NCBI GenBank assembly: GCA_032123675.1
Contig: JAQBEX010000133.1
Coordinates: forward strand, 1-28,857
DNA: 28,857 nt
Direction: 5' to 3'
Origin: Prado023 sp032123675
GTDB lineage: Bacteria > Actinomycetota > Actinomycetes > S36-B12 > CAIYMF01
Of this stretch, positions 16,666 through 24,676 are shown one piece after another (position 1 is the first letter of the stretch; each line of letters begins with the position of its first letter). Made by a program: the position numbers and the translations under genes. The notes beneath the pieces were generated by a model. That model made no database searches. It saw only the letters and a list, made by a program, of their open reading frames with translations, and was not told the origin of the DNA.

Positions 16666-18933
16666 CTAGACGCGGTAGGCGTCGAAGACCCCCTCGACGC
16701 CGCGCACCGTCCGCAGCACCGACCCCAGGTGCTTGGGATCGCCCATCTCAAAGGTGAACCGCGAGACCGCGATCCGCTCCTTGTTGGTCGTCACCGACGC
16801 CGAGAGGATGTCGACGTGCTGATCGGAGAGCACACGGGTGATGTCGGCCAACAGCCGGGTGCGGTCCAGGGCCTCCACCTGGATGTTGACGAGGAACACC
16901 GAAGAAGCACCCGGCGACCACGTCACTGGGACGAAGCGCTCTACCTGGCCGGACATGGAGGCCATGTTGGTGCAGTCGGCCCGGTGCACCGACACCCCGT
17001 TCCCACGGGTGACGAAACCCATGATCTCGTCGCCGGGAACCGGCGTGCAGCACTTGGCCAGCTTGACCCAGACGTCACCGAGCTGGGAGCCGATCACTGT
17101 CACGCCGGGGTCGCCATCCGAGCGCGGGCGGACCCTGGGAATTGCCTTGGGGGTGATCCCCTCCGCAGCGTCATCGGCGGCTGCCGAGGCACCCCCTGCC
17201 GTGGCTACCAACCTGTGGATCACCGTCTGCGGCCCGATCCGGCCCTCGCCGATCGCTGCGTACAGCGCGCTGACGTCGTTCTGGCGCAGCTCGGCGGCAA
17301 CCGATGCCAGGGCGGCCGTGGACAGCAGCCGGTGGACCGAGACACCCTCCTTGCGCATCGCCTTGAGCAGTTGGTCCTTGCCCTTCTCGATCGCCTCCTC
17401 GCGTCGCTCGCGCGAGAACCAGGCCTTGATCTTGCTCCGGGCCCTGGGGCTGCGTACGAACGTCAACCAGTCGCGGCTCGGGCCGGCACCCTCCGCCTTG
17501 GACGTGAAGACCTCCACGGCGTCGCCGTTGGTCAGCGGACTGTCCAGCGGCACCAACCGGCCGTTGACCCGGGCCCCGACGCATCGATGCCCAAGCTCCG
17601 TATGCACCGCATAGGCGAAGTCCACCGGCGTCGAGCCCGAGGGCAGTGCGATGACGTCACCTCGAGGGGTGAAGACGAAGACCTCGGTGGAGCCCAGGTC
17701 GTAGCGCAGTGACTCCAGGAACTCGCCCGGGTCCTCGGTCTCGCGCTGCCACTCCACGAGTTGGCGCAGCCATCCCAGGTCGTCCGGGCCGAGCTTGCCG
17801 CCGACCTCGTTCTGCTTGTAGCGCCAGTGCGCGGCGATGCCGTACTCAGCCGAGCGGTGCATCTCGTGGGTGCGGATCTGGATCTCGACCGGCTTGCCCT
17901 CCGGCCCGATGACGGTCGTGTGCAGGGACTGGTACATGTTGAACTTGGGCATCGCGATGTAGTCCTTGAACCGCCCGGGCAGGGGGTTCCACGCGGCATG
18001 CAGGGTGCCGAGGACGGCGTAGCAGTCACGCACCGAGTCGACCAGGATCCGCACACCGACCAGGTCGTAGATGTCGGAGAAGTCGTGTCCACGCACGATC
18101 ATCTTCTGGTACACCGAGTAGTAGTGCTTCGGCCGCCCGGTCACGGTTGCCCGGATGCGGCCCGCTCGCAGCCGTTCCTCGATGTCGCTGATCACAACCT
18201 CGAGGAACTGCTCGCGGGCAGGTGCTCGCTGGCCGACGAGCCGGACGATCTCCTCGTACATCTTCGGGTGCAGGGTCGCGAAGGAGAGGTCCTCGAGTTC
18301 CCACTTCACGGTGTTCATGCCCAGCCTGTGTGCCAGGGGGGCGTAGATCTCCAGGGTCTCGCGGGCCTTGATGACCTGCTTCTCGGGCGACAGCCACTGA
18401 AGCGTACGCATGTTGTGCAGGCGATCGGTGAGCTTGATGACCAGCACCCGGATGGCGCGGGCCATGGCCACGACCATCTTGCGGACGGTCTCGGCTGCGC
18501 TGGAGGCGCCATAGGTGACCTTGTCCAGCTTGGTCACGCCATCGACCAGGGAGGCGATCTCCTCACCGAAGTCCGATCGCAGCTCGGCCAGCGTGTAGCC
18601 GGTGTCCTCGACGGTGTCGTGCAGCAGCGCGGCTGCCAGCGTCGGGCTGGTCATGCCCAGATCAGCCAGGATCTGGGCGACCGCCAGCGGGTGGGTGATG
18701 TACGGATCGCCGGAGCGCCGCTTCTGCTCCCTGTGCAGTTCCCAGGCGGTCTCGTAGGCCTGGATCACGACCCGCGTGTCGCTCTTGGGGTGGAACTGCT
18801 TGAGCGTTCGCAGGATCGGCTCAAGCTCCGGGGGTGCTCCGGACCCGCGGCCGGCCATCCGGGACAGCCGTGAGCGAAACCCTGAGGGTGACTCCCCCAG
18901 CGCCTCGACAGGCACGGTCTCCCGATCGGCCAC
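16666..18933 (-). CDS. rel: Bifunctional (p)ppGpp synthetase/hydrolase Rel
   Basis: This 755-residue long RSH protein makes and degrades the stringent-response alarmone. The hydrolase domain has THPL (His81), HDTVEDT (HD at 105-106) and KLTDRLHNMRTL (Asp170), so all metal and catalytic positions look intact. The synthetase domain has GRFKDYIAMPKFNMYQSLHT (320-339) and VEIQIRTHEMH; RFKD is the RxKD type found in bifunctional enzymes rather than the acidic ExDD type of E. coli RelA. TGS (about 417-478), helical, zinc-finger-like (KCCTPVPGDEIMGF, then HRADC) and C-terminal ACT domains follow. The start is GTG at 18933 with a strong AGGAGG four to five bases upstream. The apt gene often found between secF and rel is absent. 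Confidence 0.97.
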   Translation of the reverse strand: MADRETVPVEALGESPSGFRSRLSRMAGRGSGAPPELEPILRTLKQFHPKSDTRVVIQAYETAWELHREQKRRSGDPYITHPLAVAQILADLGMTSPTLAAALLHDTVEDTGYTLAELRSDFGEEIASLVDGVTKLDKVTYGASSAAETVRKMVVAMARAIRVLVIKLTDRLHNMRTLQWLSPEKQVIKARETLEIYAPLAHRLGMNTVKWELEDLSFATLHPKMYEEIVRLVGQRAPAREQFLEVVISDIEERLRAGRIRATVTGRPKHYYSVYQKMIVRGHDFSDIYDLVGVRILVDSVRDCYAVLGTLHAAWNPLPGRFKDYIAMPKFNMYQSLHTTVIGPEGKPVEIQIRTHEMHRSAEYGIAAHWRYKQNEVGGKLGPDDLGWLRQLVEWQRETEDPGEFLESLRYDLGSTEVFVFTPRGDVIALPSGSTPVDFAYAVHTELGHRCVGARVNGRLVPLDSPLTNGDAVEVFTSKAEGAGPSRDWLTFVRSPRARSKIKAWFSRERREEAIEKGKDQLLKAMRKEGVSVHRLLSTAALASVAAELRQNDVSALYAAIGEGRIGPQTVIHRLVATAGGASAAADDAAEGITPKAIPRVRPRSDGDPGVTVIGSQLGDVWVKLAKCCTPVPGDEIMGFVTRGNGVSVHRADCTNMASMSGQVERFVPVTWSPGASSVFLVNIQVEALDRTRLLADITRVLSDQHVDILSASVTTNKERIAVSRFTFEMGDPKHLGSVLRTVRGVEGVFDAYRV

Positions 18934-18992
18934 GGCACCTCCTGCACGTTGGCTTGAGTGTACGACTCGGATCAGGCTCGTGCCGGGGCCGA

Positions 18993-20153
18993 TCAGTGCC
19001 GATCTGCTCGGCTCTGCCGCTTCGGCTGGTTGCGCGGACCGGACGCTGCCCGTCGCGCCCTGGCTCGGTCCATCGCCTCCTCGCTGTCGGAGGCCGATCC
19101 AGCCTCACCGGCAGCCGATGACCCCGAGCCACTCCCCGGGGACACCGATCCGGCAGCTGGTGCGGCGGCAGTGGCGGTGGTCCCCTTCACGCCGGATCCG
19201 CGGGACTGGACCCGCTTGGCCAGGGCCTGCATCTGCGGGCTGCGCTCCATCAGCTGGGCCAGCAACGGCGTCGCGATGAAGACCGAGGAGTAGGTGCCCG
19301 CGGCGATCCCGACGAACAGCGCGAGCGCGAGGTCCTTCAGCGTGCCGGCACCGAGCAGCCCGGCACCGACGAACAGGATCGCGCCAACCGGCAGCAGGGC
19401 AACGATCGAGGTGTTGACGCTGCGCACCAGGGTCTGGTTGACCGCGAGGTTCGCGGACTGCGAGTAGGTCTGGCGGCTCTGGCCGAGCACGCCGCGGGTG
19501 TTCTCCTTGACCTTGTCGAAGACGACAACGGTGTCGTAGAGCGAGTAGCCGAGGATCGTCAGGATACCGATGAGGGTGGCCGGCGTGACCTCGAACTGCA
19601 GCAGGGAGTAGACGCCGATGGTCAGCAGGATGTCGTGGACGAGTGCCACGAGCGCGGCGATGGCCATCCGCCAGTCGAAGTAGATGGCCAGGAACACCGA
19701 GAGCAGCCCGAGGAACACCAGCAGTGCGGTGATCGCCTTCTGGGTGATCTCCTCGCCCCAGGTCGGCCCGACGAACTGGACCGAGACCTCCTCGGCGGCC
19801 ACCCCGCAGGTCTCGGCCAGCGAGGTCCGGATCGCCAGGCTCTGGGCGTTGTCGACCTCCTCGGTGGTGACCCGGATGATCTCGTTGCCCAGCGCGGTCA
19901 CGCTGGAGGGCTGCACGCCGGTCTCCTCGACGGCTGTGCGCGCCTGGTCGATCGTGCAGGACGTCGAGGACACCTGGTACTCGGCACCGCCAGTGAACTC
20001 GATGCCGAGGTTCAGCCCGCGAGTGGCCAGCGAGAGCAACGAGATGAGCACCAGTACCGCGGAGATCGCGTACCAGCGACGCCGCTTGCCGACGATGTCG
20101 TAGGAGACCTCGCCGGAGTACAGCTTGTGCCCGAGGGAACCCAATCGGGACAT
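18993..20153 (-). CDS. secF: Protein translocase subunit SecF
   Basis: This 386-residue Sec accessory membrane protein uses the proton-motive force, together with SecD, to complete preprotein export. TM1 is at about 27-43; the family signature GLNLGIEFTGGAEY follows, then the periplasmic domain, and then five more helices including DWRMAIAALVALVHDILLTIG and LGYSLYDTVVVFDKVKENTR, a highly conserved SecF loop. The last 75 or so residues form a Gly/Ser/Ala-rich disordered tail ending in a basic cluster (RNQPKRQSRADRH). The ATG at 20153 follows the secD stop by two bases and has GGAGG within the end of secD, so it is coupled to secD. Confidence 0.96.
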   Translation of the reverse strand: MSRLGSLGHKLYSGEVSYDIVGKRRRWYAISAVLVLISLLSLATRGLNLGIEFTGGAEYQVSSTSCTIDQARTAVEETGVQPSSVTALGNEIIRVTTEEVDNAQSLAIRTSLAETCGVAAEEVSVQFVGPTWGEEITQKAITALLVFLGLLSVFLAIYFDWRMAIAALVALVHDILLTIGVYSLLQFEVTPATLIGILTILGYSLYDTVVVFDKVKENTRGVLGQSRQTYSQSANLAVNQTLVRSVNTSIVALLPVGAILFVGAGLLGAGTLKDLALALFVGIAAGTYSSVFIATPLLAQLMERSPQMQALAKRVQSRGSGVKGTTATAAAPAAGSVSPGSGSGSSAAGEAGSASDSEEAMDRARARRAASGPRNQPKRQSRADRH

Positions 20154-20155
20154 GG

Positions 20156-21844
20156 CTACTTCCTCCCTGCTGTGGCCGCAGCACGCGGCGCAGGCGAGTC
20201 GGGGATGCCGAGCCGCTTCGGATCAACGCCACTGAGCGGATGCCCGGACTGGAAGAACTTCGTCCCCGACAGCAGCGCGACGACGGGGCGGGTGAAGGTG
20301 AACGCCACCAGGACGTCGATGATGGTGGTCAGCCCGAGGGCGAAGGCGAAGCCCCGGACACTGCCGATGCTCAGCACGTAAAGCACGACGGCACCAAGCA
20401 GCGACACGAAGTCCGCAGCCAGGAGCGTCCGGCGGGCCCGGATCCAGCCGGTCTCGGCCGCCACCCGAAGCGTCTTTCCATCCCGGACCTCGTCACGCAG
20501 GCGCTCGAAGTAGACGATGAACGAGTCCGCGGTGATGCCGATCGCCACGATGGCGCCGGTGATCCCGGCCAGGGTCAGCGTGAACCCCAGCGTCCGGCCG
20601 AACACCACGAACAGGCAGTAGGTGATGACGCCGGCGATCAGCAGGCTGGCAACGGCCACCAGTCCGAGCGCCCGGTAGTAGGCCAGCAGGTACGCGGCCA
20701 CCAGGACCAGGCCGATCGCACCTGCGAGCAGCCCTGCCTTCAGGTAGTTGTCGCCCACGGTGGGTGTGATCGAGGTGATCTGACCGACCTCGAGGCTGAT
20801 CGGCAGCGAGCCGAACTTCAGCACGTTGGCCAGGTCGTTAGCCTCGTCGATCGTGAAGTCGCCGGTGATCTGCGCCTGCCCGCCAGCGATCGGCTCGAGG
20901 AACTCAGGTGCGCTGTAGACGACGCCGTCGAGCACGATCGCGAACTGGTTCTGCGGCGGCTGGTTCGCGTAGATCTGGGTGGAGATCTCGGCGAGCGCCT
21001 TGGCGCCCTCGGTGTCGAAGTCCAGCGAGACCGACCACTGCGAGGTCGTCGGATCAAGCTGGGCTGTGGCATTGGTCACCTGGGTGCCCTTGATGAACGC
21101 AGGCTGCAGCAGGTACTTGGCAAAGCCATCGCGGTCACAGGTGGCCAGCCACAGGGCCTGGTCATCGGGATTTCCGGAGCGGTTCTCGGCGATCGTGCAG
21201 TCCAGTCGCAGGGCGCGCTCCTGGAACTCGATGTCGTTCTCCGCGGCCTGGACCGGGATCTCCGGTTGCTCGACTGCCGGCGTCTCGGTCGGGGTGGGCG
21301 ACTCCTCCGCGGAGGCGCTCGCTTCCGGCTCCGCGGACTCCGAGGGACTCTCCGAGGCGTCGGTCGGCGTCGGACTCGGGTCGGTGGGGGTCGGCTCGGG
21401 GGCCGGCTCCTCGGTCGGATCGGCGGTGGGGTCCACTGCCTCGGGGTTGGTGATCGCCTCGACCGGGCGGAAGGCCAGCTGAGCTGTGCGTCCCACGAGC
21501 TCCACGAGCCGGTCCTGCGGGACCGACCCGGGGACCGACACGACGATCGCGGCATTGTTCCCCGAGCCCTGGACCGAGACCTCGGACTCCGCAACCCCCA
21601 GCCCGTTGACACGTTGCCGGATGATCCCGACCGCCTGGTCGAGCTGCTCGTCGGTGATCTCCCCATCGGAGCCCGGCGTGGTCGTCGGAAGCAGTGTCAC
21701 CTGGGCGCCGCCCTGCAGGTCCAGGCCGAGCTGCGGGGTGTTGGTGAGTCCCGGCCAGAAGGCCCAGCCCACCAGCAAGAACACGCCAATCAGCAGCGGC
21801 GCGAGCACCCGCCACGGGCGGTATGACGCAACGGTGCTAGCCAC
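20156..21844 (-). CDS. secD: Protein translocase subunit SecD
   Basis: This 562-residue partner of SecF has TM1 at about 14-30, then the LGLDLQGGAQVTLLP signature, and a first periplasmic region split by a Pro/Thr/Ser/Glu-rich insert at about 133-197. The conserved FAIVLDGVVYSAPEF and ITGDFTIDEANDLANVLKFGSLP follow, then the C-terminal helices with ITGAIVAIGITADSFIVYFERLRDE, the strongly conserved SecD motif. The GTG at 21844 begins eight bases before the yajC stop with GAGG six bases upstream; the frame is open 29 codons further, inside yajC, but without family similarity. The order yajC-secD-secF is the classical sec accessory operon. Confidence 0.96.
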   Translation of the reverse strand: MASTVASYRPWRVLAPLLIGVFLLVGWAFWPGLTNTPQLGLDLQGGAQVTLLPTTTPGSDGEITDEQLDQAVGIIRQRVNGLGVAESEVSVQGSGNNAAIVVSVPGSVPQDRLVELVGRTAQLAFRPVEAITNPEAVDPTADPTEEPAPEPTPTDPSPTPTDASESPSESAEPEASASAEESPTPTETPAVEQPEIPVQAAENDIEFQERALRLDCTIAENRSGNPDDQALWLATCDRDGFAKYLLQPAFIKGTQVTNATAQLDPTTSQWSVSLDFDTEGAKALAEISTQIYANQPPQNQFAIVLDGVVYSAPEFLEPIAGGQAQITGDFTIDEANDLANVLKFGSLPISLEVGQITSITPTVGDNYLKAGLLAGAIGLVLVAAYLLAYYRALGLVAVASLLIAGVITYCLFVVFGRTLGFTLTLAGITGAIVAIGITADSFIVYFERLRDEVRDGKTLRVAAETGWIRARRTLLAADFVSLLGAVVLYVLSIGSVRGFAFALGLTTIIDVLVAFTFTRPVVALLSGTKFFQSGHPLSGVDPKRLGIPDSPAPRAAATAGRK

Positions 21845-22199
21845 GGTCGGCCTCAGCGCCCGGCTCCGCGCCCGGCTCCGCGGGCAGGCTCTCGGGCTGG
21901 GAGTGACCAGCAACCTCTGACTCGACCTCACCCAGGGCCATATCCGCAGGAACCGCCTGGGCCACGGCCGCCGTGAGCATCTCGATCACGACGCCCGGAG
22001 CGACCTCCACGCAGAGGCGCTCCCCGTCGAGGGCAGTCACGGTGCCGAACACCCCGGCTGTGGTCATGATCCGCTGACCCGGCTCGAGGGAGGCGACCAA
22101 CTGGGCCTGCGCCTTCCGGCGCACCGAGCTGGGACGGATGAGCAAGAACCAGAACGCCACCGCGATGGCAGCGAACGGCAGCAGTTCGAACAGCGTCAT
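21837..22199 (-). CDS. yajC: Preprotein translocase subunit YajC
   Basis: This 120-residue SecDF-associated protein has one membrane helix (LFELLPFAAIAVAFWFLLIRP, about 3-22 with the typical FxxxIRP end) and then the soluble YajC core (LEPGQRIMTTAGVFGTVTAL and VVIEMLTAAVAQ). An acidic tail contains a small tandem PGAE repeat. The ATG at 22199 has AAAGG six bases upstream. The frame continues open far upstream inside ruvB, which I regard as spurious. The gene overlaps the secD start by eight bases. Confidence 0.94.
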   Translation of the reverse strand: MTLFELLPFAAIAVAFWFLLIRPSSVRRKAQAQLVASLEPGQRIMTTAGVFGTVTALDGERLCVEVAPGVVIEMLTAAVAQAVPADMALGEVESEVAGHSQPESLPAEPGAEPGAEADRG

Positions 22200-22230
22200 G
22201 AAGGACCTTTCCGCACAATTGCGCCCGATT

Positions 22231-23307
22231 CTAGACGCCCGCGGCAGCACCTCCTTCATTCCCGTCCGGTGCGTCGCCGCCGAAGGGCAGGCCCACCTGG
22301 CCGAAAGTGGGGGGCGGGGCCATGCCCAGATGCCGCCATGCCGCCTCGGTGGCCATCCGCCCGCGTGGCGTGCGGTACAGCAACCCCGCCCGCACCAGGA
22401 AGGGCTCGGCCACGGTCTCCACGGTCTCGGGCTCCTCGGCGACAGCCACCGCGAGCGTCGACAGGCCGACCGGACCGCCCCGGAAGGTGACCAGCAGAGC
22501 CTCGAGCACTGAGCGATCCAGCCGGTCCAGCCCCAGCGTGTCGACCTCGTAGAGGTCCAGTGCGGCGTGCGCTGTGCGCTGGTCGATGGACCGGTCGCCG
22601 TGCACCAGCGCGAAGTCGCGCACCCGGCGCAGCAGCCGGTTGGCCACTCGAGGTGTCCCCCGGGAGCGCCCGGCGATCTCCTTCGCCCCAGCCGCATCGA
22701 TCTCGACCCCGAGCAGCCGGGCCGACCGGTTGACGATCGTGAGCAGGTCGGCGTCCGTGTAGAAGTCCATGTGGGCCGTGAAGCCGAAGCGGTCGCGCAG
22801 CGGACCCGGGAGCAGTCCAGCCCGGGTCGTTGCCCCGACCAGCGTGAACGGCGCGAGTTCGAGCGGGATGGCCGTGGCCCCCGGCCCCTTGCCCACCATG
22901 ATGTCGACTCGGAAGTCCTCCATCGCGACGTAGAGCATCTCCTCGGCCGGTCGGGCCATCCGGTGGATCTCGTCGAGGAAGAGCACCTCGCCTGGCACCA
23001 GGCTGCTCAGGACGGCGGCCAGATCACCGGCATGCTGGATCGCTGGCCCCGAGGTGATCCGCATCGGCGCCGACATCTCCCCGGAGATGATCATCGCCAG
23101 CGTGGTCTTGCCCAGACCAGGTGGCCCTGACAGCAGCACGTGGTCGGCGGTCGCCCGCCGATGCCGGGCCGCCTCAAGCACGAGTCCGAGTTGGGAACGG
23201 ACGCGGTCCTGGCCGATGAAGTCCGTCAGACTCCGGGGTCGCAGTGCCCCTTCAGCGGCGATGTCCTCGTCGTCGGCATCGCCGTGCAGCAGTTCGTCGT
23301 CGCTCAC
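22231..23307 (-). CDS. ruvB: Holliday junction branch migration ATPase RuvB
   Basis: This 358-residue AAA+ motor drives branch migration with RuvA. Walker A is GPPGLGKTT (61-69), Walker B is VLFLDEIHRM, and sensor 1 plus the arginine-finger region reads VGATTRAGLLPGPLRDRFG. The C-terminal winged-helix DNA-binding domain includes RGTPRVANRLLRRVRDFA and PRGRMATEAAWRHLG. The start GTG at 23307 overlaps the ruvA stop (GTGA); the frame is open upstream inside ruvA but without similarity. It ends with a short Gly/Ala-rich tail. Confidence 0.97.
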   Translation of the reverse strand: MSDDELLHGDADDEDIAAEGALRPRSLTDFIGQDRVRSQLGLVLEAARHRRATADHVLLSGPPGLGKTTLAMIISGEMSAPMRITSGPAIQHAGDLAAVLSSLVPGEVLFLDEIHRMARPAEEMLYVAMEDFRVDIMVGKGPGATAIPLELAPFTLVGATTRAGLLPGPLRDRFGFTAHMDFYTDADLLTIVNRSARLLGVEIDAAGAKEIAGRSRGTPRVANRLLRRVRDFALVHGDRSIDQRTAHAALDLYEVDTLGLDRLDRSVLEALLVTFRGGPVGLSTLAVAVAEEPETVETVAEPFLVRAGLLYRTPRGRMATEAAWRHLGMAPPPTFGQVGLPFGGDAPDGNEGGAAAGV

Positions 23308-23915
23308 GCGCGGTCCAGGTGCCGAAGCGCCGAGCGCAGCAGTGCCGGAACAGACGGCTGCGCGCCATCGGCGATGACTGCCTCCGCCTCTGCCCGGACC
23401 GCCTCTGCCGCGGCCCGCGAGTCTCGCGGTGGCCACCCCAGGGCGATCAGGCCGTCGACGACGGGGGCCGACCAGCCGTCCGCATCCACCTGCTGGGCCG
23501 ATGCCCCCTGGCTCGGAGCTCCGATCCGGTCCTTGAGTTCGAGGGCGATCCGGGCCGCACCCTTGCGACCGATCCCCGGCGGCGTTGACAGCGTAGCCAG
23601 GTCATCGGCGGCGACTGCAGCGCGCAGCTGTTCGACGGTGAGGACCGCGAGGATCGCCTGGGCGGTCCGTGGCCCGATGCCCGTGACCGACTGCAGCACG
23701 TCGAACGCCTGCCGCTCATCCTCGTCGGCGAAGCCGAACAGTGTCAGCGAGTCCTCCCGCACAACCAGCGCCGTCGAGATCTGGGCTGCCGTCCCGGGCC
23801 GCAGGTCGGCCAGAGCGCGCGGCCCGCACTGGAGGCTCAGGCCGACGCCACCGACGTCGATCACCGCAGAATCACCCGCCACTGAGGTGACAGTTCCTCG
23901 GACGAAGGCGATCAT
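23304..23915 (-). CDS. ruvA: Holliday junction branch migration protein RuvA
   Basis: This 203-residue junction-binding protein has an N-terminal OB fold (MIAFVRGTVTSVAGDSAVID), two helix-hairpin-helix motifs (LQSVTGIGPRTAQAIL and LSTPPGIGRKGAARIALELK) and a C-terminal three-helix domain (GLIALGWPPRDSRAAAEAV) that contacts RuvB. The ATG at 23915 overlaps the ruvC stop (ATGA), and the RuvA stop overlaps the ruvB start, so the three genes are tightly coupled. The longer open frame upstream lies inside ruvC. Confidence 0.96.
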   Translation of the reverse strand: MIAFVRGTVTSVAGDSAVIDVGGVGLSLQCGPRALADLRPGTAAQISTALVVREDSLTLFGFADEDERQAFDVLQSVTGIGPRTAQAILAVLTVEQLRAAVAADDLATLSTPPGIGRKGAARIALELKDRIGAPSQGASAQQVDADGWSAPVVDGLIALGWPPRDSRAAAEAVRAEAEAVIADGAQPSVPALLRSALRHLDRA

Positions 23916-24523
23916 GGTGCTCCACCCGGGCGAGTTCCCATGCCCCCCGTTGCTCCACCGCCCGCAGACCGAGGAGCTGTATGCGGAATCCGAGCCGGGG
24001 GTGCGGCGGCAACTGCCATCTCGATCCGCGCATTCGCCGACCCCCGCCACACGTGGCAGATCGCCAGTGCAAGGGCGTCAGTGGCATCCACCGGCCTGGG
24101 AGCAGTCGGCAGGCGCAGGATGCGCACGACCATCCCGGCCACCTGAGCCTTGTCAGCACGGCCGGTCCCGGTCACGGCGGCCTTGACCTCGGTGGGTGTG
24201 TGCCAGACCACGGGCACTCCCGCCTCAGCCGCAGCGAGCACCGCCGCCGCGGAGGCCTGGGCGGTACCCATCACCGAATGCAGGTTGTGCTGGCTGAACA
24301 TCCGTTCGACAGCAACGACGTCCGGGGACGTGGACTCGATGAGGTCACGCACTCGACTGGCGATCGCGAGCAAGCGCTGCGGCAGGGGATCCGAGGCTGG
24401 CGTGGTCAGCACCTCCACGTGACGCATGGCCAGCGGGCGACCCATCGAACCCTCGACGAGGCCAAGTCCGCACCGGGTCAGGCCCGGGTCTACCCCGAGT
24501 ACGAGCACAGGCACCTCCGGCAT
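23912..24523 (-). CDS. ruvC: Crossover junction endodeoxyribonuclease RuvC
   Basis: This 203-residue Holliday junction resolvase has all four catalytic carboxylates in place: Asp12 in GVDPGLTRCG, Glu71 in VAVERMFSQHN, and Asp144 and Asp147 in VDATDALALAICH. A Pro/Gly-rich tail of about 35 residues extends past the usual end. The ATG at 24523 directly follows a LexA-like palindrome and a TAGGGT -10-like hexamer, so ruvCAB probably has its own DNA-damage-inducible promoter. Open frame upstream of the ATG has no similarity. Confidence 0.96.
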   Translation of the reverse strand: MPEVPVLVLGVDPGLTRCGLGLVEGSMGRPLAMRHVEVLTTPASDPLPQRLLAIASRVRDLIESTSPDVVAVERMFSQHNLHSVMGTAQASAAAVLAAAEAGVPVVWHTPTEVKAAVTGTGRADKAQVAGMVVRILRLPTAPRPVDATDALALAICHVWRGSANARIEMAVAAAPPARIPHTAPRSAGGGATGGMGTRPGGAP

Positions 24524-24539
24524 GCGAACAGGTGTTCGT
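24524..24539 (-). promoter_or_regulatory. Putative LexA (SOS) box before ruvC
   Basis: On the minus strand the sequence reads ACGAACACCTGTTCGC; its core CGAAC-ACCT-GTTCG is a perfect palindrome around four bases and matches the actinobacterial SOS box pattern (CGAACnnnnGTTCG). It ends at the base before the ruvC ATG and begins right after the TAGGGT hexamer, so bound LexA would cover the expected transcription start. Confidence 0.75.
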
Positions 24540-24545
24540 ACCCTA
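24540..24545 (-). promoter_or_regulatory. Candidate -10 element of the ruvCAB promoter
   Basis: TAGGGT on the minus strand fits the TAnnnT consensus and lies 16 bases before the ruvC ATG, immediately adjoining the SOS palindrome. The same hexamer is used in the proposed alaS-operon promoter. No convincing -35 was found. Confidence 0.45.
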
Positions 24546-24676
24546 TCCGCCCATCCACGCAAGCCACGCCGGCGACACGCGCAACGCGGCAGCCCGGCAA
24601 CGCGCACCGGATCGCACCGGCTACCAGCGAACCCGGGCACCCGCCCAGTCGCCCGGCGCCCCAGCCGGCCAGGTGC

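Noticed and set aside
18934..18992. Decayed apt pseudogene
   Set aside because: Only 59 bp with no residual phosphoribosyltransferase motif on either strand.
20240..21826. 528-codon plus-strand open frame opposite secD
   Set aside because: Shadow of secD on the opposite strand; Arg/Gly/Asp-rich, no domain, no ribosome-binding site.
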